A DNA stretch of 32,872 bases from CAYMGM01 sp964390005. Lineage in GTDB: Bacteria; Pseudomonadota; Alphaproteobacteria; UBA9219. Positions 15,365-23,379 of the stretch are shown here, in pieces (the first letter of the stretch is position 1; each line of letters begins with the position of its first letter). The position numbers were made by a program, and so were the translations under genes. The notes under the pieces were generated by a model. The model was not told where the DNA came from. It saw nothing but the letters and a program-made list of their open reading frames with translations, and searched no databases. The stretch spans positions 1 to 32,872 of the forward strand of contig CAYMGM010000016.1 of NCBI GenBank assembly GCA_964390005.1. Direction: 5' to 3'.

Positions 15365-18087
15365 TTCACCGCCCCGTGGCAATGCTTGTACTTTTTGCCC
15401 GAGCCGCAAGGGCAGGGCGCATTGCGCGAGGTGTTGTGCCAGGTGTCAGGATTATGCGGATCAAACGCGATATGGACCGGGCTGCGCGCCAGCGTGCGCG
15501 CGGCGCCTTCGCCGCTCATGCCGTCTGCTGCGATTTCGTCGTCAGACAGGCCGTGAAGCTCACGCATTTCCTTTTCTTTGCTGGCGATATATTCCTCCAG
15601 CGTCGGCAAACGGATTTCGGCGCGCATCAAAAGGCGCGTCACCTGTTCGCGGATATACGCCATCATGTGCTGGAACAAAGCGAAAGATTCGCGGCTATAT
15701 TCGTTGAAGGGGTCTTTTTGGCCATAGCCGCGCAGATGGATGCCTTGACGCAGCTGGTCCAAAGCCAAAAGATGATCTTTCCACGTCTGATCCAAAACGC
15801 TGAGCAGCGCCGCTTTTTCGGCGCGGGCCATGGCTTCGGGCGTGATCATGGCCGTTTTGGCGGCCATCTTTTCGCTGGCCGCTTTTTCGATGCGGTCCAT
15901 CATTTCGTCTTCGGCGATGCCGTCTTCGTGGCCCCATTTCTTGATCGGCAGATCAAGCGCCAAGATATCGCGCACGCGCTCTTCAAGGCCTTCCAGATCC
16001 CATTGTTCGGGATAGGCGTGGGGCGGAATGGCCGTCGCGACCATGGTTTGAATGACGTCTTCGCGCAGATCTTTAATCATGTCGCCGACATTGTCGGCGT
16101 TCATGATTTCGCGGCGCTGTTCATAGACGACTTTGCGCTGATCGTTGACGACGTTGTCGAACTTCAGAAGATTTTTGCGGATGTCAAAGTTACGGGCTTC
16201 GACTTTCTGCTGGGCTTTTTCAAGCGCGGTGCTGATCCACGGATGCGCGATTTTCTCGCCGTTTTTCAGGCCGAGGCGCGTTAAGACGTTTTCCATGCGT
16301 TCTGAGCCGAAAATACGCATCAAATCGTCTTCGAGCGATAAATAGAACTTTGAAGCGCCGGGGTCGCCCTGACGGCCCGAACGGCCACGCAACTGGTTGT
16401 CGATGCGGCGCGATTCATGACGTTCGGTGCCGATTACGAACAGACCGCCGACCTTTTTGGCTTCTTCGCGGGCGATTTCGACTTCGGCTTTAATCTCGGC
16501 GATGCGGCGGGCGCGTTCGGCTTCGTCGTCGATCCCCGACAATTCTTGCGCGACGCGCATTTCGACGTTGCCGCCCAGCTGAATGTCGGTACCGCGACCG
16601 GCCATGTTCGTCGCAATCGTGACGGCATCCAGCGCGCCCGCTTGCGCGATGATCGTCGCTTCTTGTTCGTGATAGCGCGCGTTCAGAACATGGTGCGCGA
16701 TTTTGCGTTTTTTCAGAATATCCGACAATTGTTCGGACTTTTCGATCGACACTGTGCCGACCAAAACAGGCTGGCGGCGCTTTTTGCATTCTTCGATCAT
16801 ATCCGCGATGGCTTCGTATTTTTCGGCCATCGTGCCATAGACTTCGTCGTCCATATCCAAACGTTTGGCCGGGATATTGGTGGGAACAACGACGACTTCC
16901 AAGCCATAGATTTCCGCGAACTCAGCCGCTTCGGTCAAGGCCGTGCCTGTCATGCCCGCAAGCTTGGGGTACATGCGGAAATAGTTTTGGAACGTGATCG
17001 ACGCCAGCGTTTGGTTTTCGCGCTGGATTTGAACCTTTTCCTTGGCTTCCAAGGCTTGATGCAGACCGTCCGAGAAACGGCGGCCTTCCATCATACGACC
17101 CGTGAACTCGTCAATAATGATGACTTTGCCGCCCTTGACGATGTAATCGACGTCGCGGGTAAACATTTTGTGCGCGCGCAGGGCTTGGTTGACGTGATGG
17201 ACAACCATGATGTTCGCGCCATCATACAGGCTTTTGCTGCCCGGCGAGAGAAGGTCGTGCTCGGCCAGCACCTGTTCCATCTTTTCGTTGCCCAGTTCGG
17301 TCAGCGCGATGGTCTTTTGCTTTTCGTCCTTTTCATAGTCTTCTGCGGTCAACAGCGGGATCAGCGCATCGACTTTGACGTAAAGCTCGGACGAATCCTC
17401 GGCAGGGCCCGAAATGATCAACGGCGTGCGCGCTTCGTCGATCAAAATGCTGTCCACTTCGTCAACGATGGCATAGTTGAAGGGGCGTTGAACCAGCTCT
17501 TCCGGCGCGAACTTCATGTTGTCGCGCAGATAATCGAACCCGAACTCGTTATTGGTGCCATAGGTGATATCGGCGGCATAGGCTTCGCGGCGTTCATCGT
17601 CGGACAGGCCGTGGACGATGCAGCCGACCGAAAGGCCCAAAAAGCGGTAGATTTGACCCATCCATCCGCTATCGCGGCTGGCCAAGTAATCGTTGACGGT
17701 AACGACATGCACGCCTTTACCCGACAAACCGTTCAGATAAACGGGCAGGGTCGCGACCAAGGTCTTACCTTCGCCCGTGCGCATCTCTGAAATCTTGCCG
17801 CTGTGCAGAACCATGCCGCCGCGCAGCTGAACATCAAAGGGGCGCTGGCCCAGCACGCGCCACGCGGCTTCGCGGACGGTGGCAAAGGCTTCGGGCAAAA
17901 GATCGTCAAGCGTTTCGCCTTTGGCGAGGCGAGCGCGGAATTCGATTGTTTTGGCTTTAAGCTGGTCGTCGGACAGCGCTTTAAACGAAGGCTCAAGCGC
18001 GTTAATCGCCGCGATGGTTTTATTTTGTAAGCGCAAAACGCGCTCATTGTGAGAACCGAAAAGACGACGAGCCAACTGGGTGATCAT
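15361..18087 (-). CDS. secA: Preprotein translocase ATPase SecA
   Basis: SecA drives secretory proteins through SecYEG using ATP. The 908 residues are full length. Walker A is MRTGEGKTL near residue 103, the DEAD-like Walker B is VDEVDSILIDEARTPLI near 210, and the helicase motif MAGRGTDIQLGGN lies near 500. The preprotein cross-linking, wing and scaffold regions follow. The C-terminus ends in the zinc-binding SEC-C motif NAPCPCGSGKKYKHCHG, which binds SecB and lipids. The ATG follows an AGGA ribosome site. The last base triplet overlaps the epmA start. The gene follows the O-GlcNAc-transferase-like gene by 157 bases on the same strand. Confidence 0.98.
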   Translation of the reverse strand: MITQLARRLFGSHNERVLRLQNKTIAAINALEPSFKALSDDQLKAKTIEFRARLAKGETLDDLLPEAFATVREAAWRVLGQRPFDVQLRGGMVLHSGKISEMRTGEGKTLVATLPVYLNGLSGKGVHVVTVNDYLASRDSGWMGQIYRFLGLSVGCIVHGLSDDERREAYAADITYGTNNEFGFDYLRDNMKFAPEELVQRPFNYAIVDEVDSILIDEARTPLIISGPAEDSSELYVKVDALIPLLTAEDYEKDEKQKTIALTELGNEKMEQVLAEHDLLSPGSKSLYDGANIMVVHHVNQALRAHKMFTRDVDYIVKGGKVIIIDEFTGRMMEGRRFSDGLHQALEAKEKVQIQRENQTLASITFQNYFRMYPKLAGMTGTALTEAAEFAEIYGLEVVVVPTNIPAKRLDMDDEVYGTMAEKYEAIADMIEECKKRRQPVLVGTVSIEKSEQLSDILKKRKIAHHVLNARYHEQEATIIAQAGALDAVTIATNMAGRGTDIQLGGNVEMRVAQELSGIDDEAERARRIAEIKAEVEIAREEAKKVGGLFVIGTERHESRRIDNQLRGRSGRQGDPGASKFYLSLEDDLMRIFGSERMENVLTRLGLKNGEKIAHPWISTALEKAQQKVEARNFDIRKNLLKFDNVVNDQRKVVYEQRREIMNADNVGDMIKDLREDVIQTMVATAIPPHAYPEQWDLEGLEERVRDILALDLPIKKWGHEDGIAEDEMMDRIEKAASEKMAAKTAMITPEAMARAEKAALLSVLDQTWKDHLLALDQLRQGIHLRGYGQKDPFNEYSRESFALFQHMMAYIREQVTRLLMRAEIRLPTLEEYIASKEKEMRELHGLSDDEIAADGMSGEGAARTLARSPVHIAFDPHNPDTWHNTSRNAPCPCGSGKKYKHCHGAVK

Positions 18088-18178
18088 ACGAAAAAGTCCT
18101 TATTGACGGGGCCATAAGCCAAAAGAAGAGGCGATGTGTCTGCGCAAGCGACCAACGCGCGTATCGCCGAAGGCTTTT

Positions 18179-18207
18179 ACATGGGTTTTGTCCGCTTGAA
18201 AAGCAAG
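18179..18207 (-). promoter_or_regulatory. Weak candidate heat-shock-type promoter upstream of secA
   Basis: On the minus strand CTTG (18207-18204) is followed after 18 bases by CCCATGT (18185-18179), one mismatch from the alphaproteobacterial RpoH -10 CYTATNT. It lies about 92 bases before the secA ATG in a 157-base gap. The match may be by chance. Confidence 0.25.
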
Positions 18208-18244
18208 AGGAAACGACAAAAAAGCGTCATCGATCAGACACTTT

Positions 18245-19966
18245 TTAACCTTGCCGCGATTCCCAATAGGAAACAAGCGTTTCCTCGAAAGACCGGACAA
18301 AGCGCGGGGTGTCGAAAAGGGGGATCGAATCGCGGGTTTTGCCCAATTTTTGCCGCAAAGCTTGCCGTGCCGCGCTATTGCCGATCAAATCCAGCGCGCG
18401 GGCGCGATAGGCGTCGGGCGTTTGGGTGATCAGGGAATCCATGTCTGCGGCGTGAAGCAAGCTTGCCGCCACGCGGCTGGCAAAAGACCGGCCCGCCATC
18501 GTAACGACAGGCGCGCCCATCCATAAGGCATCGCTGGTCGTCGTGTGGCCGCCATAAGGAAAGGTGTCTAAAGCCAGATCCACCGCATGATACCGGGCCA
18601 GATGCGCGTCCAAGGAACAGGGGGTGGCAAAATAAAGCCGCGCCGGATCGATCCCTTGATTTTGCGCGGCGCGGCGCAAGGCTTCGGGCACGCCATCGTT
18701 TTGCGCGTAAAGCCATAAAACGGCTTCGGGCGCGTCGTGAAGCAGGCTGGTCCATAACGCGAACATCTCAGGCGAGATTTTTTGCGTTTGGTTGAGGCTC
18801 GCCAAAACGACCGCCTCTTCAGGAAGGCCAAAGGTGCTGCGCGGAACGGGGGCCGGGTGGGGCCTGGCGCGATCGTTGATTTGATAAGTGTCCGGAAGGC
18901 GCAGGATCTTTTCTGAATAAAACGCTTCGGCGTCGGGCGGGACGGTGACGGGGTCGGCGATCAGGAAGTCCAGAAAAGCCGTCCCCAACGTGCCGGGGTA
19001 GCCCAGCCAGTGGCCTTGAAGGCGGGCGGGGCGATAGGCGGCGATATCCAGACGGCTGCCTTGGGTATAGCCTTTGAGATCAATCAGAATATCGATGTCG
19101 TCGGCGCGGATTTTTTGCGCGGCGGCCAGCGGCGTCAGATCGCCCAGCGTCACAAAATGCTCGGCAGCCTTTTGAAGACGGGCGCGAATGGCCGATCCGT
19201 CATCGACGCCATAGCTATAGATAAAGGCTTCGATTTTGGTGCGGTCGTGCAGTTCAAAAAGCTCGGCCATCAAAAAGGCGGTCGCGTGCGCATGAAAATC
19301 CGACGACAGATAGCCAATACGCAAGCGCCCCGGCGCGTGGGCAGCGGCGGGCGGCGGCAGCGGTTGAAGGTGGCCAAACTTTTGCCCGGCGTAACGTTTG
19401 GCCGCTTGAAGAAGAAAGGCCGGATCGTCGAACAAAAGCGGCGCGACATAGGGCGAGCAAGGCTGTGATGGATCTGGCGTTACGCGCCAATCCGCGATTT
19501 GGCGGGCGACAAGATGCCTTTGCCCCAAAGCGTCGGGGTCGTTTGGGACAAGCGTCAAATAACGCTGCCACGCCTCAAGCGCTCGCGTCCAGGCTTTGGC
19601 GCGCGTCGCAAATTGAGCCAAAGCCCTCCAGATGGGCGGAAAAGTCGGGCGCAGCGCGGCGGCTTTGTTGGCTTCGGCCAACGCGGCGGCGCTTTGGCCT
19701 GTTTGGTCTAAAAGCCGCGCGAAATTATAAAGCGCCTCAAACCAGCCCGGCGCGGCCAGCGCGGCGCGCCGATAAAACATCACCGCCTTGTCGGTTTCGC
19801 GCTGCGCTTCGGCAATTTCGGCGGCCAAGTGCAGAAGGTTGGGATCTTTCGGCGTGGTGCGCAGCGCCCGCGCGACTTCCGGCGCGGCTTGGTCCAGCGC
19901 GCCTTGGTCGTACAAGGTGCGCAAGCGTAAAAACCGTTCTTTCGCGGCGGGCGACGAAGAGGCCAA
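18245..19966 (-). CDS. TPR / O-GlcNAc transferase-like protein (GT41)
   Basis: The 573-residue protein pairs about four TPR-like helical repeats (residues 10-160) with a GT41 catalytic domain (about 210-570). That domain resembles eukaryotic OGT and plant SPINDLY and transfers a sugar from a nucleotide donor to Ser/Thr of proteins. Landmarks are YLSSDFHAHATAFLM, with His225 and His227 at the position of the OGT active-site histidine, and IDILIDLKGYTQGSR. LNQTQKISPEMF carries Lys396, the counterpart of the phosphate-binding lysine, and DTFPYGGHTTTSDALWMGAPVVT is the donor site. The start is TTG, supported by GGAG six bases upstream and by the protein beginning at the first TPR. It probably shares a transcript with the large helical protein upstream. 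Targets are unknown. Confidence 0.9.
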   Translation of the reverse strand: MASSSPAAKERFLRLRTLYDQGALDQAAPEVARALRTTPKDPNLLHLAAEIAEAQRETDKAVMFYRRAALAAPGWFEALYNFARLLDQTGQSAAALAEANKAAALRPTFPPIWRALAQFATRAKAWTRALEAWQRYLTLVPNDPDALGQRHLVARQIADWRVTPDPSQPCSPYVAPLLFDDPAFLLQAAKRYAGQKFGHLQPLPPPAAAHAPGRLRIGYLSSDFHAHATAFLMAELFELHDRTKIEAFIYSYGVDDGSAIRARLQKAAEHFVTLGDLTPLAAAQKIRADDIDILIDLKGYTQGSRLDIAAYRPARLQGHWLGYPGTLGTAFLDFLIADPVTVPPDAEAFYSEKILRLPDTYQINDRARPHPAPVPRSTFGLPEEAVVLASLNQTQKISPEMFALWTSLLHDAPEAVLWLYAQNDGVPEALRRAAQNQGIDPARLYFATPCSLDAHLARYHAVDLALDTFPYGGHTTTSDALWMGAPVVTMAGRSFASRVAASLLHAADMDSLITQTPDAYRARALDLIGNSAARQALRQKLGKTRDSIPLFDTPRFVRSFEETLVSYWESRQG

Positions 19967-20021
19967 AGCGTTCTCCAGACAAAAAGGAAACGCTTTCTTT
20001 ATAGCGCGAAAAGATAAATTG

Positions 20022-21692
20022 TCACGCAGGCTTGTGTTGCGGCGGCATCAAGGCCACGTTGCACCTCAAAGCCCGCAGGGCGCGCCGCCACAAAGGCGGT
20101 TTGTCCATCGCCTTTAAGGCTTTTTGTGCTTGTAGGTACAGCAAAGAGTCGCTGTCCGTGTGGCGTTGAATGGCTTTCAACGCCAAATAAGCCTCGCCGC
20201 GGGCGGCATTGTGCGCTTTGCTGCCAAGATAAATGATCTTCTCGGCGGCGGCAAAACCAAGCCCATAGAAGGGCGGCGTTGAAGCGTTCGGAGACGTTCC
20301 AAAAGTGTTAACGATACGCCGCAAGGCTTTAAAAGCTGAATCCGGCGCGATATCGACATGCATGTTTGAAAAATAGATCAGTTTGGCAGCAGCGATACGG
20401 GACAATGCGTTGACCCCTTCATGAGGCTTGGGAAGGTCCGTCATCACGTCGTCAAAAGTTTGTTGCCGGTTGTGTTCATAATCCATTTCCGTGGCACTGT
20501 TATATAAGAACGAGGCTTCACGAAGACGGGTTGGCACTTCGCTGTAGCGCAGAACGGCGCGGGCGATGGGCATCGTTTTGCTTTGCGTTTCGTGACGCAT
20601 CGTCGTGCCAAGATCCAACAGGCTTCCCGATAAAATCTCGTCGGCAAGCGAGCCAGGGGCCGCGTTGGCAAGATGTTGCGCCATGACGTTGACTGAATCT
20701 TTGGTATCGACATGCGTTGAAAGCTGTGCGCGGAAAGAAGAGGCCAGCGCCGATGTCGCGGGCAAGCTGCTGGCCATCGTCAGCAAGGCGTAAAGGGCCT
20801 TTGTCGGTTGCAATTCTGCGGCAGCGATAATGGGTAACAAGGCTTCAGCCGTTTTTTCGCGAACTTGTTGGGCGCTGGCATTTTCAGACGGCCCGCAATA
20901 GGGCATGGCCTCGACGACGAAGGTAAGAAGAGTCTTTGTTTTGCCGGGGTCCGCTAGAATCGTTTGGGTGCCAAGAGATAAAATCAAAGGAACGGTAACG
21001 GCAGCCAAGGGTGACTGCGGCGTGAAAGCCAACGCTAAACGCTGGGCGGGCGCGTTGTCGCCAAAAAAGTCGGTGAAAACGTCTGTAAAAGTGTTTTCAG
21101 CGCTGACCTCGCTTTGAGACAAGGCGGCGCTTTCATATAATCTGCTTGCGCGCTGGATCAGTTTTCCATGAAGGCCTGGGGTTGCCAAAACATCGCGCAT
21201 CATGCCCCGCACAAAAGGCGCTTTCGCTTTCATCCGATCTTCCGGAAGTTTTTCAGCCACGGAAACAAGCAGCGAAAGAAAGGACAAAAAGATTTCTTTA
21301 TCGGTGCGGAGTTTGCCAAGAGAACGGTGCATCACAAGCAAGTTTTTAGAGGCTGCCTGTTGATCCATCGGTGCCAAGGCCTTTTGGAGAACGTCTAGAA
21401 TCTGTGAGGCCATGTCTTCGGGCAAGTTGTCGCGCTGCAAAGCCGTCAGACAAAGGGCAACCCCCTTTTGGGGGGCTTGCACGGCCATGTCTCGCGCCAA
21501 ATGAAGCCACCCTTCCGTAAAGCCAATCGCGCCAGCGCAGATTTGGGTCAGAAGCATTCCCATATCTTTCAGGGCACTGTTGGGCTTGCCTTCTTGAAGA
21601 TGCAGGCGCGCGCGTTCTTGAGCGACGGTGGCGGGCAGCGTCAGGGCCGCAAAATCGGGAGAGATGATGGGATCGCCTAATCCAGAAAACAT
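20022..21692 (-). CDS. Unknown large helical protein, 556 residues
   Basis: I do not recognise this protein. It is almost entirely alpha-helical by composition, rich in Ala and Leu, with helix pairs spaced like TPR or HEAT repeats (ARLHLQEGKPNSALKDMGMLL; EAYLALKAIQRHTDSDSLLYLQAQKALKAM). There is no signal peptide or membrane segment. An AAGG ribosome site precedes the ATG. It ends 55 bases before the OGT-like gene on the same strand, so it could be a partner, substrate or scaffold for that enzyme. This is inference from position only. Confidence 0.6.
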   Translation of the reverse strand: MFSGLGDPIISPDFAALTLPATVAQERARLHLQEGKPNSALKDMGMLLTQICAGAIGFTEGWLHLARDMAVQAPQKGVALCLTALQRDNLPEDMASQILDVLQKALAPMDQQAASKNLLVMHRSLGKLRTDKEIFLSFLSLLVSVAEKLPEDRMKAKAPFVRGMMRDVLATPGLHGKLIQRASRLYESAALSQSEVSAENTFTDVFTDFFGDNAPAQRLALAFTPQSPLAAVTVPLILSLGTQTILADPGKTKTLLTFVVEAMPYCGPSENASAQQVREKTAEALLPIIAAAELQPTKALYALLTMASSLPATSALASSFRAQLSTHVDTKDSVNVMAQHLANAAPGSLADEILSGSLLDLGTTMRHETQSKTMPIARAVLRYSEVPTRLREASFLYNSATEMDYEHNRQQTFDDVMTDLPKPHEGVNALSRIAAAKLIYFSNMHVDIAPDSAFKALRRIVNTFGTSPNASTPPFYGLGFAAAEKIIYLGSKAHNAARGEAYLALKAIQRHTDSDSLLYLQAQKALKAMDKPPLWRRALRALRCNVALMPPQHKPA

Positions 21693-21823
21693 GACAAAAC
21701 CTTAATGTTGACGGCATGAATGAGGGATAAAACCAAAACAGGGCGATTATAGAAGGAATTATTCAGATAAAACAATCATTGCCTTTTCTTTCGTTGCGTT
21801 TAGGGGCGCTGCCGCTTAAACTT

Positions 21824-21858
21824 CCGACCTATGGTAGGGCTTTTTGGACCGAGGTCGG
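21824..21858. repeat. Short inverted repeat in the divergent gap before the CNNM gene
   Basis: CCGACCT (21824-21830) pairs with AGGTCGG (21852-21858) across 21 bases. It lies in the 252-base gap between two divergent genes. Nearby, GTTAAC occurs twice six bases apart (around 21875-21893). These may be operator sites. I see no convincing -35/-10 pair. Confidence 0.3.
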
Positions 21859-21944
21859 CCCCCAGGCGTTGATGTTAACGATGTTGTTAACGTTTTTTTG
21901 CCAGACTTAAGACCTCAACTTGACCCGTTTCGCGTGTTATTCCC

Positions 21945-23270
21945 GTGTGGATCAGTCTTCTCATTGTTGCCTGCCTGCTGTTTATTAATGGCTTTTTTGC
22001 CATGTCCGAGCTGGCCGTTGTCTCGGCGCGGCATGCGCGTTTGCGCGTCTTAGCCGAAGACAATCATGCGCCCCGTCAAAAAGGCGCGCGGACTGCCCTT
22101 AAACTTGCCGAAGACCCATCGTCTTTTCTGTCGTTGGTTCAAATCGGCATGACGATGACCAGCGTCTTGATGGGGGCCTTTGGCGGGCAGACCTTTGCGG
22201 GGCCCTTGGCCGATTATTTGTCTCAGTTCGACCTGCTTGCGCCTGTGGCGGGGCCCGTGGCTTTGGTGACGACCGTTGTCGGGCTGTCTTATTTCAATCT
22301 GGTGATTGGCGAATTGGTGCCCAAGCGCATTGGCCTGGCCTATGCCGAAGCCATTGCCGTGCGCATTGCTGGCATCGTCTATTTCTTGGAAAGGCTAACG
22401 GCGCCTGTTGTTTGTATTTTGCGTTTTTCAACCAATTTATGCGTCAAGTTATCGGGCCTTTCGCCGAAGGATAACGCGACCGTGACAGAAGACGAGGTCA
22501 AAGACCTGATCGCCGAAGGCACCGAACACGGCGTTTTTAAACCCGCGGAAAAGAAGATGCTGGAAGGCGTGATGCGCCTGGCCGATCGCAATGTGCGGAC
22601 CATTATGACGCCGCGGATCGATGTTGTTTGGCTTTCGGACGAAGACACGCTTGACGAAAAGATCGAGACCATTCGCGAAAGCGGCTACAGCCGTTTTCCT
22701 GTCGCGACGGGCGATATGGATCAAGTCGTCGGTATCTTGCATGCCAAAGATCTGTTGAACGCGATGCTTCAGGACAAAAAGCCGGATATTGAATCTTGCA
22801 TGCGCGCGCCTCTTTTTGTGCCGGAAACGACGCCTGTTTTGCGGCTTGTCGATCAATTTCGTCAGTCTAGCCAGCATGTCGCCATCGTTGTCGATGAATA
22901 TGGCAGCGTCGAAGGCTTGGTCTCTGTCACCGATATCTTAGAGGTGATCACGGGCGATCTGCCCGAAATTGGCCAAGAAGCCGACGAACGCCCCGTTCAG
23001 CGCGAAGACGGTAGCTGGCTTTTAGACGGTATGATGCCGATTGACGAAGTTGAAAACCTGCTCGGCCTGAAAAACATGCAAGGCGGCGGCGATTACCACA
23101 CGATTGCGGGCTTTATGATCGATCAATTGGGCCGCATTCCGATGGCGGGCGATTATTTTGTTTGGAACGACAGTCGTTTCGAAGTTGTCGATATGGATGC
23201 CCGCCGTGTCGATAAGGTATTGATTCATATGCCTTTACCCGAGGATCAAGAGGCTGCGCACGCCAGCTAA
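21945..23270 (+). CDS. CNNM/CorC-type membrane protein (DUF21, CBS pair, CorC_HlyC domain)
   Basis: The 441-residue protein has the three-part layout of the bacterial CNNM/CorC ('hemolysin C-like') family. A DUF21 membrane domain with about four helices spans residues 1-190. A CBS pair spans about 205-325 (RNVRTIMTPRIDVVWL; VDEYGSVEGLVSVTDILE). A C-terminal CorC_HlyC domain spans about 340-430 (LLDGMMPIDEVENLLGL). Relatives are implicated in Mg/Co efflux and membrane integrity. The NGFFAMSELAVV motif in the first helix is typical. Translation starts at GTG, the only in-frame start after an upstream stop at 21921-21923. There is no obvious ribosome site. The hemolysin label of the family is historical and not evidence of toxicity. 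Confidence 0.92.
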   Translation: MWISLLIVACLLFINGFFAMSELAVVSARHARLRVLAEDNHAPRQKGARTALKLAEDPSSFLSLVQIGMTMTSVLMGAFGGQTFAGPLADYLSQFDLLAPVAGPVALVTTVVGLSYFNLVIGELVPKRIGLAYAEAIAVRIAGIVYFLERLTAPVVCILRFSTNLCVKLSGLSPKDNATVTEDEVKDLIAEGTEHGVFKPAEKKMLEGVMRLADRNVRTIMTPRIDVVWLSDEDTLDEKIETIRESGYSRFPVATGDMDQVVGILHAKDLLNAMLQDKKPDIESCMRAPLFVPETTPVLRLVDQFRQSSQHVAIVVDEYGSVEGLVSVTDILEVITGDLPEIGQEADERPVQREDGSWLLDGMMPIDEVENLLGLKNMQGGGDYHTIAGFMIDQLGRIPMAGDYFVWNDSRFEVVDMDARRVDKVLIHMPLPEDQEAAHAS

Positions 23271-23379
23271 TTTGCCTCTTTCGGTAAAATATTTTCATAC
23301 TTTCATGTTAAAGTACCCGAGCCGATCCCTTTGATATTTTGGGCAAAAAAGCTTTTTAAAAAATACGGGTCTTTCAATC

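Noticed and set aside
16417..17790. A 457-codon open frame on the plus strand opposite secA
   Set aside because: It lies wholly antisense to a certain gene, has no ribosome site and reads as the low-complexity product expected from the reverse strand of GC-rich coding DNA. The same applies to 28122-29240 (+) opposite the glucan synthase and 11887-12885 (-) opposite the Hsp70-like gene.
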